DNA of 64,000 nucleotides, from assembly GCA_003166865.1 (NCBI GenBank), contig PMUP01000055.1, forward strand, positions 34,148-98,147, written 5' to 3'. The DNA is from Bryobacterales bacterium. GTDB taxonomy: Bacteria > Acidobacteriota > Terriglobia > Bryobacterales > Bryobacteraceae. The notes beneath the pieces were generated by a model. That model did no database searches. It had not been told where the DNA came from and saw nothing but the letters and a program-made list of their open reading frames with translations. How positions within the stretch are numbered: the stretch's first letter is position 1; each line of letters starts with the position of its first letter. Below, one piece after another: positions 26,341 to 35,689 of this stretch. The position numbers and the translations under genes were made by a program.

Positions 26341-27276
26341 CTACCGTTGCGCCCAGTATTTGTCGCGCGCTTCCACTACCAGATCCTTGCGGCTGGCGGC
26401 CAGTTGCAGCTTCCGGAATTCAGAAACGCGAACCGGCTGGTCCGAAACAAATCCCAAGTTATATTGGCTGCGCAGTTCCTGCTCGATCACCCCGTAGATC
26501 TGGTCGATCGTCAACTTCTTCGACACCGCGAAAAAGCCACCGCCGGTCTCCTTCGCCAGCCGCTCCATGGCGTTCCTGCCCTCGCCACCACCTCCGCCGT
26601 AGGCCGGATCGGCGAAATAGATGGAATAAATCAGCGTGTCAGCGCGCTGCGCGGCTTCAATCGCGGACGTCAGTGTCTCATCGCTGCCGTTGTCTCCGCC
26701 GTCCGACAGGATAATCATCGCCTTGCGATTGCGCTGGCCGCTCATGATCTCCCGCGATGCCCTCACCACGGCATCGAACAGCAGCGTTCCGCCACCGCGT
26801 TGCGACCGCAACTCGTTCCGGCTGGGGGTGTCGACGAAGGGCAGCGATTGTTCCAGATCGCGGCGGGACGAGGTCAGCTCCTGGCGTGTCAGAACCGCCA
26901 TGTCGAATTGCGTGACGAAGACTTTGTCTTTGCCTTCGCGCAACACCTGATCCACAAATTGGAAGCTGGCACTGCGCTCGCTCTCCAACACCCGCGCCTG
27001 GCTCATGCTGGTATCCACCATCAGTCCGATGGTCAAGGGCAGGTCCGATTCGCGGGCAAAATACTTGATGGCCTCGGGATGGCCGTTCTCCAAAAGAGAA
27101 AAGTCGTCCTTGGTCAGATCATTGACGATTTGACCTGACTTGGTCCGCACGGTGGCCAGAATATTCACCACCTTGACGTCGGTGGAAAAGGTCGGTTCGT
27201 CCTGGCCCGGCGTGCGAGTTGAGACCAATAGCAGTACAGCCGACAAAAAAGCGAACTGGCGCCAGCGAGAGTGCAT
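26341..27276 (-). CDS. secreted VWFA-domain protein
   Basis: 311 residues from the ATG at 27276 (TTG at 27285 also possible). Signal peptide ending near TRTPGQ, then FSTDVKVVNILATVRTKSGQ and the metal-ion-dependent adhesion site MVDTSMSQ with later TLLFDAVV and ILSDGGDNGS. This is the acidobacterial VWFA-related family, usually about 300 residues and extracytoplasmic. It probably binds a protein or surface partner; the partner is not evident. It ends next to the GT-methyltransferase operon but is a separate transcription unit on the same strand. Confidence 0.87.
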   Translation of the reverse strand: MHSRWRQFAFLSAVLLLVSTRTPGQDEPTFSTDVKVVNILATVRTKSGQIVNDLTKDDFSLLENGHPEAIKYFARESDLPLTIGLMVDTSMSQARVLESERSASFQFVDQVLREGKDKVFVTQFDMAVLTRQELTSSRRDLEQSLPFVDTPSRNELRSQRGGGTLLFDAVVRASREIMSGQRNRKAMIILSDGGDNGSDETLTSAIEAAQRADTLIYSIYFADPAYGGGGGEGRNAMERLAKETGGGFFAVSKKLTIDQIYGVIEQELRSQYNLGFVSDQPVRVSEFRKLQLAASRKDLVVEARDKYWAQR

Positions 27277-27314
27277 TCGTTTCAATTATGCCATCCGAGC
27301 CAGTGGGCCAGACG

Positions 27315-29285
27315 CTACTCATCATACAGCCACAGGGGATAGCGGTTCTTCGGGATCGCTGCTTTTCTGCCGACGACAAAGATACAGTCGTCGCGAAGCA
27401 GCGTGGATTGTTTCCCATGCTCCAGAAGATCCTTCACCCGGCCCGCTTCCGCAAAGGGGGTCTCCGAGTAAGGGGCAGTTTCGATCCGTAGGACGACAAA
27501 ACCGGAATCAGAGAGCAACTGCGCGATCTCCGTTGGACTGTATTCCCGGAAATGTCCCGGATCGGGGGCCAATTCACCGCTTCGAAAGGGACGCGGATAT
27601 CGATTGTAGTATGCGGGATGATGGCCGCCCAAAACGCGATGGACGACCCGCAGCGAAGCTACATTCGGCGTGGTTAGAATCAGCACCCCGTCCGGTTTGA
27701 GCACCCTGTGGATCTCCCTCATCATTTGCATTGGGTCGCAGTGGAGATGTTCCAATATCTCGCAGCAAAGCACCGTATGAAAATGATGGCTTGGATAAGG
27801 AAACGTGTCCATTTCAGCGTCGAACAAATCGATGGTGCACTCGAACGTCTTCCCGTCCTGGTTCTGGACGACCTTGGTCTTACATCCGCCCGCTCCCAGA
27901 TAGCAGCCTCGAATCTCGCCGTATCCCCGCAACTCCCGCAATGCCGGAGTGATCTGCAAGTAGCATCCCATCTCGAGAATCCGCTGGTCATTCGCTCCGC
28001 GAGGAGTCATTTGAAGCGTCTTGATCAGCCGGCTCGTGTGCGCTTCCAGATACCGCCAGCCGTCCGTCTGAGGTTCCGACCATCCGCGGACGTAATCTCG
28101 CAAAAACCTGGGATCCAGGCGCCTGTCGGACGCATCGGCCAGAACGGAAGCTTGGCGAGACGGAAATAGAAAATCGCCGTACGATCGCGCCACCGCTTCC
28201 CACAAAGACGTCGTGGCCACCCATTGCTGGGCCGCGCAGCCAATTTCCATCGTCATCTTCCGGTCGGAAAGGAGCCAGAGCAGGCACTCCACCAGGACGC
28301 GATTTTGGAGTTTGTCCACCGGTATTTTCGCGCAGATTTCGTCCGGCAACTCCTGATTGGCGCCGTTGTCGGAGAGCACCACAGTCTTGCCCAGGCCGAA
28401 GGCTCGCGTCTGGATGCCGGAGGTTTCCCCGTACGTCGTTGATCTCAAGTTGAGAACCACGTCGCAGGCTGCGATATAACGGTCCAGATCCTCCAGCGTC
28501 TGAAACCCGAGCTGACGCACGCTGTCTTGAAGTCCCAGCTCTTTCACGCGCTCATCCAGCGGCACCTCTGGATGTGACAGCCCCGCAACCAGCAGCTTCG
28601 CGGCCGGAAGCTTGTCGAGGATGGTCTGGAATACCAGCAGGCAGTCGCAAGCCTGCTTGTCCGGCCGCTGGTATCCGAATATTCCGACAAGCGGGTCCTC
28701 GGGACGGATGCCGAGTCGCTCTCGGTACGCCCCGCCGTCCAGATCCCGGACCCGCGCGCCATGCGGGATGTGTGCGATCCTGCCCTGAAAATCCCGCAGC
28801 CGCACTTGCTCCTCGGCGAACCGGCTGTGGACGATGCACGCCCTGCTCCGGTCGAGCAAACGCCTGATCATCGTGAAGCCGCGAGCCTGGGGGCCTGGCT
28901 CGATCAATCCATCTTCTGGCAGCGATTCCAGCTCTTGCCCGTAAATCTCGTAGACCACCTCGCGGAAATAGCCTCGTTCCCCGCCTTTCCCCATGTCCCG
29001 AATCAGGTCATGGACATTAACTTCATGCAGCACTACCACGCCCGGATGTCGTAGCGCCAGATCGTAGATCTGAGCGTGAAACGGATTGTTTCCGATCTGA
29101 TAGAGGACCGCGTCAAATTTCTCCGGCTTGAAGTTCCGCGGGACCCGCTCGAAGACCTGTAGCTGGACCAGCTTTTCCAGCTCAGGAATCAAGTCCGCGG
29201 CGTAATCGGCGGTGCCCGTTTGCGAAGGCGGAAGCGGAGTGAAGAGCGCCACTCTCCCGGACCTAGCGCCGCCCGATGAGTCCAT
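27315..29285 (-). CDS. GT4-type glycosyltransferase fused to SAM methyltransferase
   Basis: 656 residues in two halves. Residues about 10-390 are a GT-B glycosyltransferase (LPPSQTGTADYAADL acceptor loop, GIFGYQRPDKQ, and the donor-site region SGIQTRAFGLGKTVVLSDNG). Residues about 430-640 are a class I methyltransferase with ILEMGCYLQ, CCEILEHLHCDPMQMMREIH and PDGVLILTTPNVASL. It probably adds and methylates a sugar at the end of a surface glycan. Last gene of a three-gene operon; its start lies inside the upstream gene (23-bp overlap). Confidence 0.85.
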   Translation of the reverse strand: MDSSGGARSGRVALFTPLPPSQTGTADYAADLIPELEKLVQLQVFERVPRNFKPEKFDAVLYQIGNNPFHAQIYDLALRHPGVVVLHEVNVHDLIRDMGKGGERGYFREVVYEIYGQELESLPEDGLIEPGPQARGFTMIRRLLDRSRACIVHSRFAEEQVRLRDFQGRIAHIPHGARVRDLDGGAYRERLGIRPEDPLVGIFGYQRPDKQACDCLLVFQTILDKLPAAKLLVAGLSHPEVPLDERVKELGLQDSVRQLGFQTLEDLDRYIAACDVVLNLRSTTYGETSGIQTRAFGLGKTVVLSDNGANQELPDEICAKIPVDKLQNRVLVECLLWLLSDRKMTMEIGCAAQQWVATTSLWEAVARSYGDFLFPSRQASVLADASDRRLDPRFLRDYVRGWSEPQTDGWRYLEAHTSRLIKTLQMTPRGANDQRILEMGCYLQITPALRELRGYGEIRGCYLGAGGCKTKVVQNQDGKTFECTIDLFDAEMDTFPYPSHHFHTVLCCEILEHLHCDPMQMMREIHRVLKPDGVLILTTPNVASLRVVHRVLGGHHPAYYNRYPRPFRSGELAPDPGHFREYSPTEIAQLLSDSGFVVLRIETAPYSETPFAEAGRVKDLLEHGKQSTLLRDDCIFVVGRKAAIPKNRYPLWLYDE

Positions 29286-31224
29286 AGTCCTGCGGCCCGT
29301 AGAGTGATTCGTTCAAGCGATGAACCACGCTGATCTCATCGTAGGGGAGCCTGTCATCCTGCGGAGAGCGGTTGAGGTCCAGGCGTTTCACCACCCGCAG
29401 GCCGAAATATTCGTAAACGAATTCCAGCAGTGCCGGAGGAATGGGCTGTCGATGCGTCGGATCTTTCCAGAAATTAAACGACCCCATCAGCAGGTTGGCG
29501 GGATTCGGGGTTTCCATAATCATCAATCCGTCTGGCTTGAGCGCACGGACCGCCTCTTGCATCAACGCGAGAAAGTAATCCATCGGCCAGTGTTCCACGG
29601 CGTGGAATGCCGTCACCACGGCCAGCGATTCGCTCTGCAAGGAGCGCAGATAGTCAAGCGCGTCCGCTTCTTCCGCGTTGAGCCCCTTAGCGCGGCAGTG
29701 CGCCACCGCAACCGGATTCGAGTCGATTCCAGCCACGCCGTATCCGCTCTTGCCCGCCGCCTCGAGCCATTCGCCCCGGCCGCATCCGATATCGAGCCAT
29801 GGCGCCCGCGGCAGCGAGCCCACCCAGTTCTCGATCGCGGACAAGTAGGGTTGGAGCTTCTCGAGCGTTTCGCGTTCCGTTCCGCGGAAGCGGTCCTGCA
29901 GCGCGAACTGGAAAGCGTTCGGCAGCGGGCGGGCATCCTCTTGGCCGGGCTCATGATCGGGCGCATGATCAAGAGTGTGTTCCGCTGCCGCGAGCGTTCT
30001 CCTCACCAGCGGCGGCTGCGGTCTGAACGTCGATAATTTCCCGCTGAGCTCCGACAGTTCCCCGCTGAGCTGCTGCGCATCCTTTTCGAGCAGCGCTGTT
30101 CGTTCGAGCTGCCAGGCAATCAAATTGCAGACACAGTCCAACGCGTTGCTGGCCTCGTTTTGAAACCGGACGATTTGCGGTGTGTACCAGAACAAGCTAC
30201 GCTGCACCGCACGAATCAAGTGCCTGCCGATCTTGGCTCGAACCGTATTGGGTCCGGGCGGCATCCGCCCCACCGCGTTGCGCGCCTGAAACAGACGCTC
30301 GAACGCGTTGCGCAACGCCATCAACTCCTCCGACTCCCGCACGGACAAAGCCTCGACGTCGTCTTCCTTTTCTACGCGGGCATGGATCTCGCGAACAACT
30401 TTTTGAACGTTCACGCTATTCGGCTCCACGTTTCTTGGAAAGACGCCAGCCGCTCCTAACGGCACCAGCCGCTCCGGCTTCGAGGCCTCCAAATCGAAGT
30501 ATCTACAAATGGGGCGTCCGAAGAGATAGACAGGCACACCCCAAATGTCCGCGGCCGGCATGCGCTCCACCGCCGGAAACGCCCGCGAGAATTTTTCGTT
30601 CAGATCGTGCCGGGCGGGCAGCTTTTGGAACAGTACCTTGTTGTATCCGATCGCCAGCGGCCGCAACACGCCCTCGTGCTGGCGTCTGAAATCGAGCGCA
30701 CCCTCGCAAACCCCCGAATGCTGGGGATTGAAGTAGTCGTCCAACGCAAGGAGCCCACCAGGCAGCAGGATGTCGCTGGCGAACTTCAAATCGGCGAATG
30801 TCTCCTGCGGAGAATGCCCTCCGTCCACGTGACAGAAGGAGAAAGTCGGGGTGAACTCAGAAGATTTCAATTTCCCCGAAGCGCTTGTGATGGGACTCAG
30901 GAAGTCGAGTTCGCCGAAGAAGCTCCGCATGTATTCTTCAAACTTCTCGCGATAGCTTTTTCCCACTCCGTAGGCTTCATTCGGGCCGAGTTCTTCGAAC
31001 AAATCGACGGCGTACATCCGGCGCCCAGGGCCTCGCAAGGCGGCGACGGCGATGGCCGAGAGCCCGTAGTAAACGCCGATCTCAAGGGTATCGCCCGAAA
31101 TGCCGTCCTCGGCGATCAACTGATTGTACGCCATGAACATCAGTGCGGCGTCGAAGGCGAACCAGCCGGGGATCCGGTGAAACGCATCGGAATAAAGCTG
31201 GAGGAAGGTCTTTTGCAATGCCAA
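29263..31224 (-). CDS. double SAM-dependent methyltransferase, glycan-modifying
   Basis: 653 residues. The N-terminal half (about 1-230) resembles TylF/macrocin-type or Methyltransf_24 enzymes (GDTLEIGVYYGLSAIAVAAL, FCHVDGGHSP, ALDDYFNP). A middle segment with a short coiled coil (LLEKDAQQLSGELSELSGKL) joins a second class I methyltransferase (LDIGCGRGEWLEAAGKSGYG, AFHAVEHWPMDYFLALM, PDGLMIMETPNPANLLMGSF). Two methyltransferases plus a coiled coil recall O-antigen chain-terminating proteins such as WbdD, although no kinase domain is visible. One base separates it from the upstream membrane-protein gene. Confidence 0.83.
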   Translation of the reverse strand: MALQKTFLQLYSDAFHRIPGWFAFDAALMFMAYNQLIAEDGISGDTLEIGVYYGLSAIAVAALRGPGRRMYAVDLFEELGPNEAYGVGKSYREKFEEYMRSFFGELDFLSPITSASGKLKSSEFTPTFSFCHVDGGHSPQETFADLKFASDILLPGGLLALDDYFNPQHSGVCEGALDFRRQHEGVLRPLAIGYNKVLFQKLPARHDLNEKFSRAFPAVERMPAADIWGVPVYLFGRPICRYFDLEASKPERLVPLGAAGVFPRNVEPNSVNVQKVVREIHARVEKEDDVEALSVRESEELMALRNAFERLFQARNAVGRMPPGPNTVRAKIGRHLIRAVQRSLFWYTPQIVRFQNEASNALDCVCNLIAWQLERTALLEKDAQQLSGELSELSGKLSTFRPQPPLVRRTLAAAEHTLDHAPDHEPGQEDARPLPNAFQFALQDRFRGTERETLEKLQPYLSAIENWVGSLPRAPWLDIGCGRGEWLEAAGKSGYGVAGIDSNPVAVAHCRAKGLNAEEADALDYLRSLQSESLAVVTAFHAVEHWPMDYFLALMQEAVRALKPDGLMIMETPNPANLLMGSFNFWKDPTHRQPIPPALLEFVYEYFGLRVVKRLDLNRSPQDDRLPYDEISVVHRLNESLYGPQDYGLIGRR

Positions 31225-33273
31225 TCAGTATAGCCTACACCGCCTGAACGCCACCCAGGCGCCTAACATCCCGGCGATGGCCACGGCGATGCTCAGGGCC
31301 CGGCAAATCTTCCGCTCCAACCCTCCATCGAAAACAAAGTCTACCGTGCATGCGCCGTCGCAGCCCGCATGAATCACGCTGAGTCCGATGGCGTCGCGCG
31401 ATACCTCGGCCGGCTTTCCGTTCGCGACGGCGATCCAGCCCCGGTCGTACGTGGTTTGTACCGAAAGCGCCTGCCCGGCGTGAAGCGCGGTCCGGATGCG
31501 TGCGTGGCCGGGATCCTGCCACGTCATTTCGGCGGAAGGCAGCGACACATCCTCGAGCGCGGCCACGTAGCGTGCCACTTCGTCCGTATCAAGGCCGTTA
31601 ATCGGCTCCCGTTTGACGATGGCGCTCATGGGCACGACGTGAGCCAGGGAACCCGTTCGCTGCGGAATTGCGTAGATGGTATCGTCCTGTTCGTGCCACA
31701 GCACCGGAAGCACCCCTTCGAACTTGTAGGGATGGACGAATCGATCCATGTATAAGCGGCTGGACGCTCCCGGAACGTAAATCGCGTGGCATCCAAACGC
31801 TTTGAGCCACAAAATACTGATCTCTGCGTCCCGGCCGCCGGCATTCTCACCCGAATAAATCGCATACGTCGCAGCTTCCTCCACCGCGTAGTTCGGATTA
31901 AAAGGATCGTGCCCGGAGTGCATCTGTGGAGTGTCGTTAAATACGTTCAACCAGAGTCCCGCCTCGCCGCCGACGAAGGCCCGCTGGCCGCCCAACTTTG
32001 CTTCCACCTGACGCGCCACCTTGTAATCGCTGGTTTGGGTTACGTCCAGTTCCTGAGTCAAAGTCTCCGCGGATCGGCGATAATAGGCCGTCTGATGTAA
32101 CACGGCGCCCGCCACCAACACGATGCATGCGCCTTTCAGGACAACCGGCCATCGGGCCGCCCAGCCGCGCAGGGAAAAAGCTACAACCAGCGAGAGGCCC
32201 ATTTCCATTTCAAACCCATACCGGTGGGGCTGCGGAAGCACGGCCACGTTCGCGATCGCAAACAGCGCGACGATCTCAAAATACACATAGGTGAAGAGCA
32301 GGCTGAAGCGAGTGATGTAATCCTTCAACCGTCGCGTGGCAAACCAGAGACAAACAAAACCGGGCAGGATCAGTGCCTGGTTCGCCAATAGATTGCGAGT
32401 GCCGTAATGTCCGCCCACCGACTGGGAGTCCTTCAAGACCGTGCCGACCAGGGTGGGATTCAGGAAAGGGCTCGCTAGGAGCCAAGCCGCCAACCCGATA
32501 CCGGCAACCAGCACGGCAGCCTTCATTGCTTCCTTCCGGGTTCCTTGCATCGCGAGAAGAAGACACCCGCATCCCACGGCGAGATCGACGATACCGAAAA
32601 AATTCGTGAGAGCGACAAACGCGATTGAGAGTCCAGCGGCCACGCACCACACATAGGTGCGTTTCGTAATCGCAAGATACGTAAGCAGCAGTGCCACAGG
32701 CAAAACGCTCACCGCCGCAGTCTGCGGGCCGGCGCCATAGTACAGTAAGCCCCTCAGTCTCCAGGGATTCCACCATCCGCCAAGGTCGTCTCGAAAGGCG
32801 CTAAAAAGAACGCAGGGCGAAAACAACGAAAAGATAAGAGCGGCAAAGAAACTGCTTTCCAGGTATCGCGACACGCGCCAGGCGAACAGGAACAGGCACA
32901 CCGGCCCCGCCACGTAAAACAAAGCCGTGACAAAGTTGAAGGCGTGAGGGACGGAGCTGCCTGTGGTCCACGCGATGGCCGCGTCCAGCAGTGGCAGCAT
33001 CGGCGAGTAAGTGTTCTCGAACGGCTCCCCTCCGAACCACCACGGAAACCAACCCAGGTGCGGCCAATGCTGGAGGATGAACCGGCTGATCGCCATGAAC
33101 GATCCCGCGTTGGTCTGCATGTTGTTCGTGAAGTCCACGAAGAAGAGCTTCTCCACGAAATAAACGTTGATCGCCAGTAACGCCGCGATGTACGCCGCAG
33201 CGCGGACTCGCGTCCCGAGTCTGATTCCCGGCCACGATGCCGACAATTTCTCGAAACTGAGCCCGTGAGTCAA
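31225..33273 (-). CDS. large polytopic membrane protein, probable GT-C fold
   Basis: 682 residues with about 11-12 hydrophobic spans in the first 440 residues and a C-terminal soluble region of about 200 residues. The first loop carries NMQTNAGSFMAISRFILQHW and WFPWWFGGEPFENTYSPM, a layout typical of bacterial GT-C or YfhO-like proteins. A final span lies at the C-terminus (ALSIAVAIAGMLGAWVAF). First gene of the operon with the methyltransferases; the context suggests handling of lipid-linked sugars. Catalytic residues are not certain. Confidence 0.75.
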   Translation of the reverse strand: MTHGLSFEKLSASWPGIRLGTRVRAAAYIAALLAINVYFVEKLFFVDFTNNMQTNAGSFMAISRFILQHWPHLGWFPWWFGGEPFENTYSPMLPLLDAAIAWTTGSSVPHAFNFVTALFYVAGPVCLFLFAWRVSRYLESSFFAALIFSLFSPCVLFSAFRDDLGGWWNPWRLRGLLYYGAGPQTAAVSVLPVALLLTYLAITKRTYVWCVAAGLSIAFVALTNFFGIVDLAVGCGCLLLAMQGTRKEAMKAAVLVAGIGLAAWLLASPFLNPTLVGTVLKDSQSVGGHYGTRNLLANQALILPGFVCLWFATRRLKDYITRFSLLFTYVYFEIVALFAIANVAVLPQPHRYGFEMEMGLSLVVAFSLRGWAARWPVVLKGACIVLVAGAVLHQTAYYRRSAETLTQELDVTQTSDYKVARQVEAKLGGQRAFVGGEAGLWLNVFNDTPQMHSGHDPFNPNYAVEEAATYAIYSGENAGGRDAEISILWLKAFGCHAIYVPGASSRLYMDRFVHPYKFEGVLPVLWHEQDDTIYAIPQRTGSLAHVVPMSAIVKREPINGLDTDEVARYVAALEDVSLPSAEMTWQDPGHARIRTALHAGQALSVQTTYDRGWIAVANGKPAEVSRDAIGLSVIHAGCDGACTVDFVFDGGLERKICRALSIAVAIAGMLGAWVAFRRCRLY

Positions 33274-33323
33274 GGGCCTTGCTCTCCCACCATCGTTTGA
33301 GTTTAGTACTTCGCCCCGCGCTG

Positions 33324-33355
33324 GTACTTTGAGCCGCTCAGTACCACGGTGGTAC
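33324..33355. promoter_or_regulatory. GTAC triple motif upstream of zinc-ribbon gene 2
   Basis: GTAC at 33324, 33341 and 33352, with a fourth copy at 33306. The last three have the same spacing (17, 11) and the same GTGGTAC element as the motif at 25892-25923. Confidence 0.5.
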
Positions 33356-33417
33356 CCACCCCTCCAAGTACAGGTGTTCTATCGACGGTAATTAGGTTGA
33401 GGGCCTTAAATGTGGGT

Positions 33418-33687
33418 ATGGGCCGATGCACATATTGTCATAGCGTGGTGACCAAGGAAGAAGACTATTGCTACATTTGCGGCGATAGCGTGCCGAAACA
33501 ATCCAAAGCCGTAGTTAGGCGCCGGCCGGTCTCTGGCTTGACCAACCTGGTGTTCCTGGCCTCGCTCGCCTTCACGTTTTACTGCTTCTTCGCTGAACAC
33601 AAGCTCTCGTTGACGGTGACTCTGGTGATCTCGTCCTCGCTCCTGCTGATCAGAATCCTCGCCGAACGGCTCGCCAACAAAAACTGA
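33418..33687 (+). CDS. small zinc-ribbon membrane protein (paralogue 2)
   Basis: 89 residues from the ATG at 33418. The longer frame to 33349 would translate the putative promoter motif. MGRCTYCHSVVTKEEDYCYI then CGDS gives a CxxC...CxxC zinc ribbon, a basic linker (KAVVRRRP) and two hydrophobic segments (LVFLASLAFTFYCFF, VTLVISSSLLLIRIL). Same layout as the protein at 25968-26336, at about 30 percent identity by eye. Unknown function. Confidence 0.75.
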   Translation: MGRCTYCHSVVTKEEDYCYICGDSVPKQSKAVVRRRPVSGLTNLVFLASLAFTFYCFFAEHKLSLTVTLVISSSLLLIRILAERLANKN

Positions 33688-33716
33688 GTAACAAGACCGC
33701 GTTACAATGCGAGGCA

Positions 33717-34820
33717 ATGATCACTCGTTTCCGCGCCGAACACTTAGGCAGCCTCTTGCGGCCGCCCGAGCTGCTGGCAGCCCGGTCCGCACGGGCCGCG
33801 GGACAAATTACGGTCGAGGATCTACGCGCGCAGGAAGACCGGGCCATCCTGGCCGCCATCGAGAAGCAGCGGGCCATCGGCCTCGACATCTTTTCGGACG
33901 GCGAGATGCGGCGGGGCTCCTGGCTTACCGACATGGCGGATGCGGTGGACGGGTTCGTCAGCGATAAGGTCACGCTCGATTGGAAAGGACCCGGCGGCGG
34001 TGCGGAGGGCAGCACGGCGCAGGTTGCCGGCGCCAGGCTTCGCAAGGTTCGCAAGCTTACCGCTCACGAGCTGCCGCTGTTGAAGCGAGCGGCCGGCGGG
34101 CCGTTCAAGATCACGCTGCCCGCGCCATCCAATTTTGTCCTGGCCAGCTACAAACCAGGCGTAACCGATAAGTTTTACCCCACCCACGCCGATCTGCTGC
34201 GCGACCTGGTGGACATCGTCCGCGACGAAGTGCGCTGGTTGGTGTCGGAAGGGGTGCGCTACATCCAGCTCGACGCGCCCTACTACTCGCATTATCTGGA
34301 TCCGAAACAGCGCGATCGCATGCGCGCGGCAGGCGTCAACCCGAGCAAGGAACTTGCGAGCGCCATCGCGGGAGACAACGCCACATTGAAGGAAGTCCCT
34401 CGCGGCAAGGTAACTGTGGCGCTACACATCTGCCGAGGAAATAGCCGCAGCCGCTGGTATTCGGAAGGCGGCTACGAAGCGATCGCAGAAGAGCTGTTTC
34501 CCCGATTGGATGTGGATGCGTTCCTACTGGAATTTGACAGCGACCGCGCCGGCGGATTCGAGCCGCTGCGACTGATCCCACGCGGAAAGACGGTGGTGCT
34601 GGGCCTGGTTACCACAAAAGAGGCCAAGCTCGAATCGCAAGATGATTTGCGCCGGCGCATCGATGAAGCGGCGCGTTTCGTTCCGCTCGAAAACCTGGCG
34701 CTGAGTCCGCAGTGCGGCTTCGCGTCGGTGGCGGCCGGTAATCTGTTATCGATTGACGATCAATGGCGCAAGCTGGAGCTGGTGGTGGAAACGGCGCGCA
34801 AAGTTTGGGGCCAGCCTTGA
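33717..34820 (+). CDS. MetE-like (cobalamin-independent methionine synthase C-domain) protein
   Basis: 367 residues: the C-terminal catalytic half of MetE as a stand-alone protein. Landmarks are FRAEHLGSLLRPPELL, IFSDGEMRRGSW, YIQLDAPYYSHYLD, LHICRGNSRSRWYSEGGY (zinc-binding His and Cys) and SPQCGFAS (zinc-binding Cys). Such proteins act on methyl donors other than folate polyglutamates or on modified substrates; the real reaction is unknown. It ends 1 bp from the convergent tsaC-like gene. Confidence 0.88.
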   Translation: MITRFRAEHLGSLLRPPELLAARSARAAGQITVEDLRAQEDRAILAAIEKQRAIGLDIFSDGEMRRGSWLTDMADAVDGFVSDKVTLDWKGPGGGAEGSTAQVAGARLRKVRKLTAHELPLLKRAAGGPFKITLPAPSNFVLASYKPGVTDKFYPTHADLLRDLVDIVRDEVRWLVSEGVRYIQLDAPYYSHYLDPKQRDRMRAAGVNPSKELASAIAGDNATLKEVPRGKVTVALHICRGNSRSRWYSEGGYEAIAEELFPRLDVDAFLLEFDSDRAGGFEPLRLIPRGKTVVLGLVTTKEAKLESQDDLRRRIDEAARFVPLENLALSPQCGFASVAAGNLLSIDDQWRKLELVVETARKVWGQP

Positions 34821-34821
34821 G

Positions 34822-35463
34822 CTACGCGCCAGCCTTCAGGCACTCACCGATTTCCTTTTCTGAAATCGCTCCTTCGCGGATCACCTTCCAGTATGGTTCG
34901 GTAATGTCGACGGTAGTTGCACCCGGTCCAGCCATCGGCCCGGCGTCCAGGATCAGATCCAAGCGGCCATCCATCACGCCGAATACATCGATGCCGCTGC
35001 GGCACGTGGGCTGGCCGGAAATATTGGCGCTGGTGGCGATCAGCGGCTGATCCAGCCAGTCGAGCAACGCGTGCGCTACCCGAGATCGCGATTGGCGAAC
35101 CGCCAGGCGGCCGGTGTTGCCGGTCACCTTCAATGGCACCTTGGCGGACGACGGAACGATCATCGTCAGCGGCCCAGGCCAGAAATGCCGTGCCAAAACG
35201 TAGAAGCGGGTGGAAAGATCCTTGGCCAGTTGCTCGGCCATGAAAGTACCGCTGACCAGCAACGGCAGCGACCGCTGGATCTCGCGGCCCTTGGCGGCGA
35301 ACACGCGGCCCACCGCGTGCAAATTCAGCGGATCCGCCACCAGCACGTACAACGCTTCGGTGGGTATGGCGACGATGCCGCCGCCCCGCAAGTAGGCCGC
35401 CGCGCGCTCGATCGCTTCGGGCAGCGGGTGGTCTTGATCGATCTGGATCAGGTCGGTCGCCAA
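34822..35463 (-). CDS. tsaC: L-threonylcarbamoyladenylate synthase (TsaC/Sua5/YrdC)
   Basis: 213 residues of the YrdC fold that makes threonylcarbamoyl-AMP from threonine, bicarbonate and ATP for the t6A modification of ANN-decoding tRNAs. Motifs present: GGGIVAIPTEALYVLVAD, AAKGREIQRSLPLLV, WPGPLTMIV and ATSANISGQPT. In most family members the first motif is PTxTxYGLGADA; here the two glycines are valines (YVLVAD), an unusual change close to the substrate pocket. The rest is intact, so it is probably functional, but this should be noted. Confidence 0.88.
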   Translation of the reverse strand: MATDLIQIDQDHPLPEAIERAAAYLRGGGIVAIPTEALYVLVADPLNLHAVGRVFAAKGREIQRSLPLLVSGTFMAEQLAKDLSTRFYVLARHFWPGPLTMIVPSSAKVPLKVTGNTGRLAVRQSRSRVAHALLDWLDQPLIATSANISGQPTCRSGIDVFGVMDGRLDLILDAGPMAGPGATTVDITEPYWKVIREGAISEKEIGECLKAGA

Positions 35464-35518
35464 GGGTTAGTCTCGTGAACTGACAGGCGATGGAAGACGG
35501 CGTTACATGGCTAGTGTA

Positions 35519-35590
35519 CCTCAGGCGGCGGACCCAATCACCTACACGATGACTGGAACCCTCTCCGTCGGGTCCAACGCACATCTCTAG
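35519..35590 (+). pseudogene. remnant of a third PEP-CTERM paralogue
   Basis: In frame from 35528 it reads ADPITYTMTGTLSVGSNAHL and stop, matching the mature start of the two downstream PEP-CTERM proteins (AAGSITYTMTGDISG, AAGPITYTMTGDLSG). Signal peptide and the rest are missing. Confidence 0.75.
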
Positions 35591-35689
35591 TACCGGGCCT
35601 CAATACGCGTACATTCGTCTCACTGACGCCGTGGCTTAATGTAAACTGTGTTAGACCTAAGAAACGGTCAAGGAGCTATCTTGGTTTCT

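Noticed and set aside
26347..27138. 263-codon plus-strand ORF opposite the VWFA protein
   Set aside because: Antisense shadow of a well-supported gene; no ribosome-binding site or homology.
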